Source: Actinomycetes bacterium (GTDB lineage: Bacteria > Actinomycetota > Actinomycetes > S36-B12 > UBA5976). Taken from it: 10,041 nucleotides of DNA. A program made the translations under genes and the position numbers. Location: positions 1 to 10,041 of the forward strand of contig JAJXSV010000072.1 of the NCBI GenBank assembly GCA_021784375.1, in the 5' to 3' direction. Shown here one piece after another: positions 1 through 7,297 of this stretch; the stretch's first letter is position 1, and each line of letters begins with the position of its first letter. The notes beneath the pieces are model-generated. The model saw only the letters and a list, made by a program, of their open reading frames with translations, ran no database searches and was not told where the DNA came from.

Positions 1-906
1 GCCGATACGGGCGCCCTCAGCGACGGAGGTGGAGCCCTTGAGGTGGGTGTTCGGCTCCACAACGACGTCGTGCGCCAAGGAGACGCCGCCTTCGATCCAC
101 GTGGTGCGCGGATCGATGATCGTCACCCCGTCGCGCATGTGGGCCGCATTGATGCGATCACGGAGCAGGCTCGCAGCCAGGGCCAGCTGCACCCGGTCGT
201 TCACGCCCATGACCTCATCGGGGTCCATGGCGACGGACGCCGCCACCCGTTCGCCGGCGTTTCGCAGGATGGCGAGCACGTCGGTGAGGTACTCCTCACC
301 CTGTGCGTTGTCGGTGGTGAGCTGCGCGAGCGCATCGCGCAGCAGGGGAAGGTCGAACACGTAGATGCCGCTGTTGAATTCGCGGATCTCGCGCTGTTCC
401 GCGGTGGCGTCCTTGTGCTCCACGATGCCGAGCACGTCACCGCCTGCGGAACGGAGGATGCGCCCGTAGCCAGTCGCGTCGTCGACGATCGCGGTGAGCA
501 CGGTGGCAGCGGCGGCCGACTGCTCGTGCATGCGGTGCAGTGCGAGCAGGGTCTCGTCGGTGAGCAACGGCGTGTCACCGGTCAGCACCATCACGGTGCC
601 CGAGTCCAGTCCCACGGCCTGCTCGTCGAGTTGTGCCAGGGCGACCCGCACGGCGTGACCGGTGCCGTGCTGCACGTCCTGCACGGCGGAGAGCACGCCC
701 GGGTGGTGGGCGTCAAGGTAGGCGCGAACCCGGTCGCGCTGGTGGCCGACCACCACGCAGGTGGCGCCCGCCCCCAACGGTGCGGTGGCGTCGAGCACGT
801 GGCTCACCATGGCGCGGCCATTGGCCTCGTGAAGGACCTTGGCCATGGACGACCGCATCCTCGTCCCCTCGCCGGCAGCGAGCACAAGGACCAACGCTGG
901 CGCCAC
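1..906 (-). CDS. glmU: GlmU, bifunctional UDP-GlcNAc pyrophosphorylase / GlcN-1-P acetyltransferase (5' part, cut by window edge)
   Basis: GlmU acetylates glucosamine-1-phosphate and couples GlcNAc-1-phosphate to UTP, giving cytoplasmic UDP-GlcNAc for peptidoglycan. The frame reads 302 codons without a stop to the left edge. These cover the N-terminal uridyltransferase domain (about 1-230) and the start of the left-handed beta-helix; the acetyltransferase C-terminus is outside. Visible motifs are the nucleotide loop LAAGEGTRM (9-17), the catalytic lysine K23 in AKVLH, GTGHA (81-85), LTGDTPLL (108-115), EHKDA (163-167) and EFNSGIY (176-182). The start is GTG at 906: AAGGAG lies four bases upstream (911-916) and the nucleotide loop falls at the usual distance from the N-terminus. 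The usual proline before the catalytic Lys is Ala here. tRNA-Gln lies 161 bp upstream on the same strand. Assignment is secure; the C-terminal part cannot be assessed. Confidence 0.96.
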   Translation of the reverse strand, partial: MAPALVLVLAAGEGTRMRSSMAKVLHEANGRAMVSHVLDATAPLGAGATCVVVGHQRDRVRAYLDAHHPGVLSAVQDVQHGTGHAVRVALAQLDEQAVGLDSGTVMVLTGDTPLLTDETLLALHRMHEQSAAAATVLTAIVDDATGYGRILRSAGGDVLGIVEHKDATAEQREIREFNSGIYVFDLPLLRDALAQLTTDNAQGEEYLTDVLAILRNAGERVAASVAMDPDEVMGVNDRVQLALAASLLRDRINAAHMRDGVTIIDPRTTWIEGGVSLAHDVVVEPNTHLKGSTSVAEGARIG

Positions 907-947
907 ATCACTCCTTCGCCGGAGGAAGAAAGGGGTTCGTACGCCGA

Positions 948-953
948 AGCCTA
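948..953 (-). promoter_or_regulatory. Possible glmU -10 box (TAGGCT)
   Basis: TAGGCT fits the actinobacterial TAnnnT -10 pattern and would start a transcript near 941, giving a leader of about 35 bases that includes the AAGGAG Shine-Dalgarno of glmU. No convincing -35 hexamer lies 16-18 bp upstream. Read-through from tRNA-Gln is the alternative. Confidence 0.35.
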
Positions 954-975
954 CCGAAGGTGACGAGGGGGCTGG

Positions 976-1014
976 CCCACCGCGCGCCCCGGGCTCGACC
1001 GGGCCGACGGTGGG
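976..1014 (-). terminator. Nested GC-rich inverted repeat between tRNA-Gln and glmU
   Basis: The outer arms CCCACCG (976-982) and CGGTGGG (1008-1014) are perfect complements. Inside them CCCGG (988-992) and CCGGG (999-1003) form a second stem with a six-base loop. The structure lies 3' of tRNA-Gln and 5' of the putative glmU promoter, which suits a terminator or processing hairpin for the tRNA transcript. There is no T-tract, so this is not a classical intrinsic terminator. The function is inferred. Confidence 0.4.
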
Positions 1015-1067
1015 GAAGCGCGAGTTGCGCCAGCGGACTGCAGCGGCACCACGCGCGCCCTGGGGAG

Positions 1068-1141
1068 TGGCTCCCCGTCGAGGATTCGAACCTCGCCTAA
1101 CGGCTCCAAAGGCCGCTGTGCTGCCGCTACACCAACAGGGA
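1068..1141 (-). tRNA. tRNA-Gln (anticodon TTG)
   Basis: The 74 bases read on the minus strand fold as a full cloverleaf. The acceptor TCCCTGT pairs with ACGGGGA (one G-T pair), and the D stem is GTG/CAC. The anticodon stem is GCGGC/GCCGT with loop CTTTGGA, the variable region has four bases, and the T arm is CGAGG-TTCGAAT-CCTCG. The anticodon TTG (1107-1109) reads CAA glutamine codons. The discriminator is G and a 3' CCA is encoded (1068-1070). It is codirectional with glmU and divergent from the TetR gene. I see no strong promoter in the 92 bp before tetR; GAGAAT at 1174-1179 is the best -10 candidate and is weak. Confidence 0.96.
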
Positions 1142-1221
1142 GTGGCCCCGCGCAAAGGCGGCGCCGAGGCCGCATTCTCGCCTGTCACGGGGCCTTTGGG
1201 GTAATCCGCGGGGCACATGGC

Positions 1222-1227
1222 TACCCT
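1222..1227 (+). promoter_or_regulatory. -10 box of the TetR gene, predicted leaderless start
   Basis: TACCCT is followed by exactly six bases and then the ATG at 1234, so the -12 to -7 hexamer places +1 on the A of the start codon. GAGGG at 1228-1232 is only one base from ATG, too close to act as a Shine-Dalgarno. No good -35 is visible. Confidence 0.6.
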
Positions 1228-1233
1228 GAGGGC

Positions 1234-1950
1234 ATGCAACTGGTGCCGATCGACGACGAACCGACCCCCGAGGTCGTGGCCGTCCGGCGCGCACCCGCGC
1301 AGAAACCGGCTCAGCGCAAGCGCATGAGCGCGCTGGAGCGCCGCGAGCAGCTCATCACCGTGGGCCGTCGTCTGTTCGCGGAAGTCGGCTACGAGTCGGT
1401 CACCGTCGAGGCCATCGCACAGGCGGCCAAGGTCTCCAAGCCCGTGGTCTACGAGCACTTCGCGGGCGTGGAGATCGACGGCAAGGAGTTCGGCACCAAG
1501 GAGGCGCTGTACGCGGTCATCGTCGATCGCGAGATCGCCGAACTGCTGCGGGCCATCCAGAGCGGGCTGGAGGCCACGCACCCCCGGCTCATGATCGAGC
1601 AGTCCGTCATGGCGCTGCTCACCTACATCGAGCGCAACGACGAGGGCTTCCAGATCCTCGTGCGCGACTCCCCCGTGGGCATGGCCGGCTCCTTCTCCAA
1701 TCTCATGGCGGACATCGCGGTGCGCGTCCAGCACCTGCTGGCGCGTGAGTTCAAGGCGCGCGGCCTCAACCCCAAGTTGGCTCCGCTGTACGCGCAGAGC
1801 CTGGTGGGCATGATCGCGCTGACCGGCCAGTGGTGGCTCGACGCACGTCGTCCCGGCAAGCAGGAGGTCGCCGCGCACATCGTGAACCTGGCGTGGCACG
1901 GGCTGCAGGGCCTGGAGAAGGACCCCAAGCTCATCGGCAAGTTCCGGTAA
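1234..1950 (+). CDS. TetR/AcrR-family transcriptional regulator
   Basis: The 238-residue protein is a helix-turn-helix repressor-type regulator, expected to dimerise and bind a palindromic operator; ligand and targets are unknown. Residues 1-30 form a charged, proline-rich extension. The TetR_N DNA-binding domain spans about 36-100, with RREQLITVGRRLFAEVGY (36-53), VEAIAQAAKVSK (58-69) and the recognition-helix end VVYEHF (71-76). The effector/dimer domain follows, with conserved-looking blocks ILVRDSP (141-147), LAPLYAQSLVGM (182-193) and TGQWWLDARRP (197-207). An apparent insertion VEIDGKEFGT (79-88) separates YEHFAG from KEALYAVIVDRE, which are adjacent in relatives I recall. The ATG at 1234 is chosen because its -10 box is at leaderless spacing; ATG 1324 (M31) is the alternative but lacks a ribosome site. 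A TetR gene next to glmU is also found in Mycobacterium. It converges with ispE, with 48 bp between the stop codons. Confidence 0.93.
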   Translation: MQLVPIDDEPTPEVVAVRRAPAQKPAQRKRMSALERREQLITVGRRLFAEVGYESVTVEAIAQAAKVSKPVVYEHFAGVEIDGKEFGTKEALYAVIVDREIAELLRAIQSGLEATHPRLMIEQSVMALLTYIERNDEGFQILVRDSPVGMAGSFSNLMADIAVRVQHLLAREFKARGLNPKLAPLYAQSLVGMIALTGQWWLDARRPGKQEVAAHIVNLAWHGLQGLEKDPKLIGKFR

Positions 1951-1998
1951 CTGACCCTGTCGGCCGCCTGCCGGCGCGGGCGCGCCCGACGGAGGAGT

Positions 1999-2907
1999 TC
2001 AGAGCAGGGTCGGACGCACCGGTCCGTGGGCGCGCACCGCATCGTGAGCCAGGCCGGAGGCCGTCAAGGCGATCTGGACGTCCAGGCCGTGATCGTCGTC
2101 ACGCACGAGGAAGACGCAGGTCGGTCCGCTACCGCTCACCAACGCACCCAGGGCACCCGCCTCGATGCCCGCCTCCAGGGTGCGGCGCAGGTTCGGTTTG
2201 AGGGCCAGGGCGGGAGCCTGCAGGTCGTTCTCCAGCGCGCGGCCGAGCGCACGTACGTCGGCCGAGCGCAAGGCGGACATCACCGCCTCGCTCACCCGCG
2301 GTTCATCCGCCTGCGGGCGCAGCCGATCGAGCTCGCGGAACACGTCCGGGGTGGCCAGGCCGACAGAGGCCGTCGCCACCACCCAGTGATACTGCCCGCG
2401 GGCCAGCACGGGCATGAGGACCTCGCCGCGTCCGCTGCCGAGCTGGGTGCCCCCCGCCACGCAGAAGGGCACGTCGCTGCCCAGCTCCGCAGACAGCTCC
2501 TGCAGCCGATCCTTGGGCAGGGCCAGCTGCCAGAGCTCATTGACGGCCAGCAGGGTGCCCGCCGCGTCGGCGCTCCCGCCGGCCATGCCGCCGGCAGCGG
2601 GAATGCCCTTGCTGATGTCGATGTGCAGGTCCGGCCCACGGTCCGCCTCGCGCGCCATGAGCAGGGCCGCACGCCACGCCAGGTTGGTGGCATCCTCGGG
2701 CACCCCCGGGGTGCCGCAGCGCAGCGACAGGCCACTGCCCGGCGGGCGTTCTCCGACGCTGATGACGTCGTACAGGGACACGGCATGGAACACCGTCGCC
2801 AACTCATGGAAGCCGTCGAGGCGACGTGGGCCCACCTTGAGCGAGATGTTGATCTTCGCCGGCATCCGCACCTGCACTTGGTGCGCGCTCAGTGGCGAAG
2901 TGGTCAT
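1999..2907 (-). CDS. ispE: IspE, 4-diphosphocytidyl-2-C-methyl-D-erythritol kinase
   Basis: IspE uses ATP to phosphorylate the 2-hydroxyl of CDP-methylerythritol, the fourth step of the MEP pathway to isopentenyl and dimethylallyl diphosphate, in the cytoplasm. The 302-residue protein has all three GHMP-kinase motifs: PAKINISLKV (16-25, with K18 at the conserved active-site position), the ATP loop PAAGGMAGGSADAAGTL (103-119), and the C-terminal SGSGPTCVFL (258-267). LGSDVPF (142-148) carries the likely catalytic aspartate D145. Length is normal. The start ATG at 2907 lies 34 bp after the rsmA stop. There is no clear Shine-Dalgarno, but TAGGCT sits exactly six bases upstream, so an own leaderless promoter is likely in addition to read-through from rsmA. 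rsmA-ispE adjacency is common in actinomycetes. Confidence 0.97.
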   Translation of the reverse strand: MTTSPLSAHQVQVRMPAKINISLKVGPRRLDGFHELATVFHAVSLYDVISVGERPPGSGLSLRCGTPGVPEDATNLAWRAALLMAREADRGPDLHIDISKGIPAAGGMAGGSADAAGTLLAVNELWQLALPKDRLQELSAELGSDVPFCVAGGTQLGSGRGEVLMPVLARGQYHWVVATASVGLATPDVFRELDRLRPQADEPRVSEAVMSALRSADVRALGRALENDLQAPALALKPNLRRTLEAGIEAGALGALVSGSGPTCVFLVRDDDHGLDVQIALTASGLAHDAVRAHGPVRPTLL

Positions 2908-2913
2908 GCAGAC

Positions 2914-2919
2914 AGCCTA
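2914..2919 (-). promoter_or_regulatory. -10 box of ispE, predicted leaderless start
   Basis: On the minus strand TAGGCT is followed by six bases (GTCTGC) and the ATG at 2907, the same geometry as upstream of tetR and pmt. It lies in the 34-bp gap after rsmA, so ispE could be transcribed separately from the upstream genes. No ribosome-binding site is visible, which is consistent with a leaderless mRNA. Confidence 0.55.
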
Positions 2920-2941
2920 CGTGCGGGTGTGCCGCGGGCGT

Positions 2942-3781
2942 TCAGCGTGCGGCGGCAATGGCGGCGAACTGCTCGACATCCAACTGCTCGCCCCGTGCCT
3001 GCGGATCGACACCCGCCAGCCGCAGGATCTCCTCGGCGCGCGTCGCGCTGCCTGCCCAGCCGGAGAGGGCCGAGCGCAGGGTCTTGCGACGCTGCGCGAA
3101 GGCGGCGTCGATGACGGCGAACACCGCCTCACGCGCCACGTCCGCGCGCGGCGCGGCTGCCCGCTCGAAGGCGACCAGCCCGGAGTCGACGTTGGGGACC
3201 GGCCAGAAGACGTTGCGGCCGACGTTGCCGGCCTGCCGGACAGAGCCGTACCAGCGCACCTTGGCCGAGGGGACGCCGTAGGTACGCGAGCCCGGTTCGG
3301 CTGCCAGCCGCTGCGCCACCTCGAGCTGCACCATGACGAGCGCGCGCTGGATCGAGGGGAAGGCCTCGAGGAAGTGCAGCAGCACGGGCACCGACACGTT
3401 GTAGGGGAGGTTCGCGACGAGTGCGGTCGGGGCCATGGGCAGCGAGGCCACCTTCATGGCATCGGCCTGGAGCACGTGGAGGCGGCCGCTTCGCTCGGGG
3501 AGCCGCTCCGCGACCGTGCGCGGCAGGCGCTCGGCCAGGGCCGGATCGATCTCCACGACGAGGACCTGTCCCGCTGCCTGCAACAGCGCCAACGTGAGCG
3601 AGCCCAGGCCCGGACCGATCTCCACGACGACGTCGTCACCCGACACGTCGGCAGCCTTCACGATGCGGCGCACCGTGTTGCCATCGATGACGAAGTTCTG
3701 GCCCCACTGCTTGGTGGGCCGGATGCCGAGTTCCGCAGCGAGCGCGCGGACGTCCGCCGCTCCGAGCAGCCCGTCACCCAT
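2942..3781 (-). CDS. rsmA: RsmA/KsgA, 16S rRNA (adenine-N6,N6)-dimethyltransferase
   Basis: RsmA uses S-adenosylmethionine to dimethylate two adjacent adenines in the 3'-terminal hairpin of 16S rRNA (A1518/A1519 in E. coli numbering), a late 30S assembly step. From the ATG at 3781 the protein has 279 residues. Motifs are GQNF (27-30), the SAM loop [13 protein letters not shown] (51-63), acidic EID (77-79), the catalytic NLPYNVS (124-130), FWPVPNVDS (192-200) and RRKTLR (231-236), all expected for the family. The start is uncertain. ATG 3781 has GGAGG at 3790-3794 with eight-base spacing and places LLGAADV where relatives begin. ATG 3820 (13 residues longer, with a weaker AAGGGA upstream) is possible. 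ATG 3862 lies within a perfect palindrome and is unlikely. The gene follows tatD after 143 bp and precedes ispE by 34 bp. Confidence 0.95.
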   Translation of the reverse strand: MGDGLLGAADVRALAAELGIRPTKQWGQNFVIDGNTVRRIVKAADVSGDDVVVEIGPGLGSLTLALLQAAGQVLVVEIDPALAERLPRTVAERLPERSGRLHVLQADAMKVASLPMAPTALVANLPYNVSVPVLLHFLEAFPSIQRALVMVQLEVAQRLAAEPGSRTYGVPSAKVRWYGSVRQAGNVGRNVFWPVPNVDSGLVAFERAAAPRADVAREAVFAVIDAAFAQRRKTLRSALSGWAGSATRAEEILRLAGVDPQARGEQLDVEQFAAIAAAR

Positions 3782-3803
3782 CCCGTCGCCCTCCCCGTCG
3801 CCC
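3768..3803 (-). repeat. Three tandem 12-bp units spanning the rsmA start codon
   Basis: Read on the minus strand the three consecutive units are GGGCGACGGGGA, GGGCGACGGGAT and GGGTGACGGGCT, differing only at a few positions. They carry the Shine-Dalgarno (unit 1) and the ATG start (units 2-3) of rsmA. If translation begins upstream at 3820 they encode [12 protein letters not shown] in frame, because 12 bp is four codons. Confidence 0.8.
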
Positions 3804-3839
3804 CCGACACTTCCCCTCATGGCCGGTCCCTTCAAGCCT

Positions 3840-3877
3840 GGTTCCCGCCCGGGAATGCGCATTCAAGGCCGGGAACC
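3840..3877. repeat. Cluster of overlapping palindromes between tatD and rsmA
   Basis: Three inverted repeats overlap here: GGTTCCCG (3840-3847) with CGGGAACC (3870-3877); TTCCCG (3842-3847) with CGGGAA (3850-3855); and the perfect 12-bp palindrome GAATGCGCATTC (3853-3864). A direct repeat, TTCAAGCC (3831-3838) and TTCAAGGCC (3862-3870), overlaps them. Minus-strand transcription would produce a hairpin in the rsmA leader. There is no T-tract, so an operator, RNA-processing site or REP-like element is as plausible as a terminator. The function is unknown. Confidence 0.6.
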
Positions 3878-3924
3878 CTGCGTGACAGGACACAGCATGG
3901 GGGGGACTGGTGCCGGGCACGGCG

Positions 3925-4793
3925 TCATGCGAAGGCGCCGAAGACGCGCTCGCTGTTGGCGCTGACGGCCGCGCAGAGCGCGTCGATGTCCGCGCCGCGC
4001 ACCTCGGCCATGGCACGCATGGTGTGCGGGATCAGGTAGGACGCGTTGGGCTGACCCCGATGCGGCACCGGAGCCAGGAACGGCGCATCGGTCTCCACCA
4101 GGAGCAGCTCCTGGGGCAGCAGCGAGACCGCGGCCCGCAGGTTTGCCGCATTCTTGAAGGTGAGCGTTCCCGCGAACGAGCAGTACCAACCGTGCTGCGC
4201 CGCGATGCGCGCCAGCGACTCGTCGCCGCTGAAGCAGTGGAACACCACCTGCTGCACGCCCTCATCGAGCAGGACGCGGACAATGTCGTCGTGCGCATCG
4301 CGGTCGTGCACCACCACGGCCTTGCCGAGCGACCGGGCCATGGCGATGTGACGACGGAACGAGTACTCCTGCCAGCGCTGCTCGGCTGGCTCGGTGGTGC
4401 GGAAGAAGTCGAGACCGGTCTCACCGAGGCCGCGAACCCGCGGGTCGCGGGCCAACTCCTCGATGCGTGTGAGCGCCTCTTCCAGCCCGGCTTCACCCTC
4501 CCGTTCGACGATGCGCGGCGCCTCATTGGGGTGCAGGGCCACGCAGGCGAGGATGCGTGGGTAGCGATTGGCGGCGTCGACGCTCCACTGGGAGGACGGG
4601 ACATCGACCCCGATCTGCACGATGCGGTCGACGCCGGCGCTGGCGGCCAGGGCCTGTGCCTCCCCGACCTCGAGCCACTGGTCGTCGTAGCCGATGTCGA
4701 TGTGGCAATGCGAGTCGGCTACGGGCACAGCAAGCGGCTCCGGCAGCGGCGGGCGCTCGCCCTTGGCCGCCGACTTCGATCGCGGTGCCTCGG

Positions 4794-4797
<4 letters not shown>
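3925..4797 (-). CDS. tatD: TatD-family metal-dependent DNase/hydrolase
   Basis: The product is a 290-residue TIM-barrel metallohydrolase. Characterised family members are Mg-dependent 3'-5' exonucleases acting on DNA in repair or DNA fragmentation; the substrate here is unproven. The metal ligands are all present: HCH (H30, H32), E126 in GETGLD (125-130), H164 in VVHDRDA, H187 in FHCFSG and D237 in ETDAPF. Residues 1-25 are a basic, proline-rich extension before the barrel. The start is GTG at 4797, overlapping the metG stop in GTGA (4-base overlap), with GAGGA (4804-4808) six bases upstream inside the end of metG. This indicates translational coupling to metG. Reading-frame continuation upstream is a metG shadow. 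In many actinomycetes the next gene is rpfB; here a 143-bp palindromic gap leads straight to rsmA. Confidence 0.94.
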
Positions 4798-6368
<1,571 letters not shown>

Positions 6369-6376
6369 GGTGCGCA

Positions 6377-6382
6377 ATTCTA
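6377..6382 (-). promoter_or_regulatory. -10 box of metG (TAGAAT)
   Basis: TAGAAT on the minus strand lies eight bases before the metG ATG, so the mRNA would be leaderless or have a leader of one or two bases. It is the closest match to TATAAT among the candidate promoters here. It would drive metG-tatD, and perhaps rsmA, independently of rsmI. No clear -35 is seen. Confidence 0.55.
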
Positions 6383-6414
6383 GGTTGGCTCGACGGCCGG
6401 CAGCGGGGTCGCTG

Positions 6415-7257
6415 CTACAGGCGCTTGGACGCGACCACGGCGTCGTACACCTGGCGCCTTGGCACGCCTAGCGATTTCGCCACCTCGCCCACCGCCGCCT
6501 TGCGGTCGGTGCCCGCTGCCACGCGTGCCTCGACCTCGGCCACGAACAACGCGGGCACGAGTTCGCGGTGGCACTCCGCGGGAATGCCTGCGACCACGAT
6601 CGTCACCTCACCCAGGATCTCGCGCTCGGCCCAGGCGCAGGCATCGTCCAGATCGCCTCGCACGACCTCCTCATAGGTCTTGGTGAGTTCCCGGCAGACG
6701 GCGCAGCGGCGCCCGGCTCCGAACGCCTGACGCATCGCCTCCAGGGTCTCGCGGGTCCTGTGCGGCGCCTCGAAGAACACCATGGTGCGAGGCTCGGTCA
6801 CGAGGGCTTCCAAGGCACGTTCCCGTTCGCCGGCCTTGCGCGGAAGGAAGCCCTCGAAGGTGAAGCGATCCACCGGCAGCCCGCTCACGGCGATCGACAT
6901 GGTGACAGCGGAGGGTCCGGGGAGCACTCGCACAGCGATGCCAGCGGCAATGGCCGCGTCGACGATGCGGTAGCCCGGATCGCTCACGGACGGCATGCCC
7001 GCGTCCGTCACGAGCAGCACATCGGTGCCGTCGAGCAGGCGCGAGATGAGCCAGGGCGTGCGCTCGACCTCGTTCTGGTCGAAGTAGGACACCAGCTCGG
7101 CGGCTGTCGTGATGTCGAGGAGCGAGAGCAGCTTGCGCAGGCGCCGCGTGTCCTCGGCGGCGATGACCTCGGCGCCCTGCAGCGCCTCGATGAGTCGGTG
7201 TGAAGCGTCGCCGACGTTGCCGATCGGTGTCGCTGCGAGCGTGAGGATGCCAGACAC
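6415..7257 (-). CDS. rsmI: RsmI, 16S rRNA (cytidine-2'-O)-methyltransferase
   Basis: RsmI transfers a methyl group from SAM to the 2'-hydroxyl of C1402 (E. coli numbering) in the 30S decoding centre. The 280-residue protein has the tetrapyrrole-methylase fold. Motifs are LAATPIGN (7-14), AAEDTRR (33-39), the SAM loop DAGMPSVSDPGYRIVD (85-100), LPGPSA (112-117), EGFLPRK (135-141), FEAPHR (162-167) and the RsmI-typical RELTKTYEEVVRG (189-201). GTG 7257 is chosen because the family starts two to five residues before the first glycine strand. The longer ATG at 7299 would overlap the pmt start codon and adds 14 unconserved residues. GTG has no Shine-Dalgarno; AAGAAT six bases upstream suggests a leaderless start. 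It is divergent from pmt, and metG follows 46 bp downstream. Confidence 0.95.
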   Translation of the reverse strand: MSGILTLAATPIGNVGDASHRLIEALQGAEVIAAEDTRRLRKLLSLLDITTAAELVSYFDQNEVERTPWLISRLLDGTDVLLVTDAGMPSVSDPGYRIVDAAIAAGIAVRVLPGPSAVTMSIAVSGLPVDRFTFEGFLPRKAGERERALEALVTEPRTMVFFEAPHRTRETLEAMRQAFGAGRRCAVCRELTKTYEEVVRGDLDDACAWAEREILGEVTIVVAGIPAECHRELVPALFVAEVEARVAAGTDRKAAVGEVAKSLGVPRRQVYDAVVASKRL

Positions 7258-7263
7258 GCCTGC

Positions 7264-7269
7264 ATTCTT
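7264..7269 (-). promoter_or_regulatory. Possible -10 box of rsmI (AAGAAT)
   Basis: AAGAAT matches four of six TATAAT positions and lies exactly six bases before the GTG at 7257, the leaderless geometry seen at pmt, ispE and tetR. It lacks the first T of TAnnnT, so it is weaker than those. Its -35 position would fall on the opposing pmt -10 box. Confidence 0.35.
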
Positions 7270-7285
7270 GCGCGTACGCCGCGAA

Positions 7286-7291
7286 TACGCT
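7286..7291 (+). promoter_or_regulatory. -10 box of pmt, predicted leaderless start
   Basis: TACGCT is followed by six bases (GCCACC) and the ATG at 7298. No Shine-Dalgarno precedes that ATG. The 8-bp palindrome GCGTACGC (7272-7279) lies between this box and the rsmI box and could be an operator, which is speculative. Confidence 0.6.
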
Positions 7292-7297
7292 GCCACC

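Noticed and set aside
43..963. Long plus-strand open frame opposite glmU.
   Set aside because: It is antisense to a clearly recognisable glmU, encodes no recognisable domain and is His/Gly-rich, as shadows of GC-rich genes are.
1106..1199. CCAAAGGCC in the tRNA-Gln anticodon arm (1106-1114) matched by inverted GGCCTTTGG (1191-1199) upstream of tetR.
   Set aside because: A single 9-bp match 76 bp apart. The first copy is explained by the tRNA structure, and the spacing does not suit a TetR operator or a hairpin.
1953..2011. Inverted repeats between the convergent tetR and ispE genes (GTCGG 1959-1963 / CCGAC 1986-1990; GACCCTG 1953-1959 / CAGGGTC 2005-2011), as a bidirectional terminator.
   Set aside because: The stems are short with long loops of 22 and 45 bases, no T-tract is present, and one arm lies inside ispE. 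In such GC-rich sequence this is weak evidence.
3782..3862. Longer rsmA starting at ATG 3862, 27 residues upstream of the chosen start.
   Set aside because: Its ATG lies within the perfect palindrome 3853-3864 and the added residues show no family similarity. ATG 3781 has a better ribosome site, though ATG 3820 cannot be excluded.
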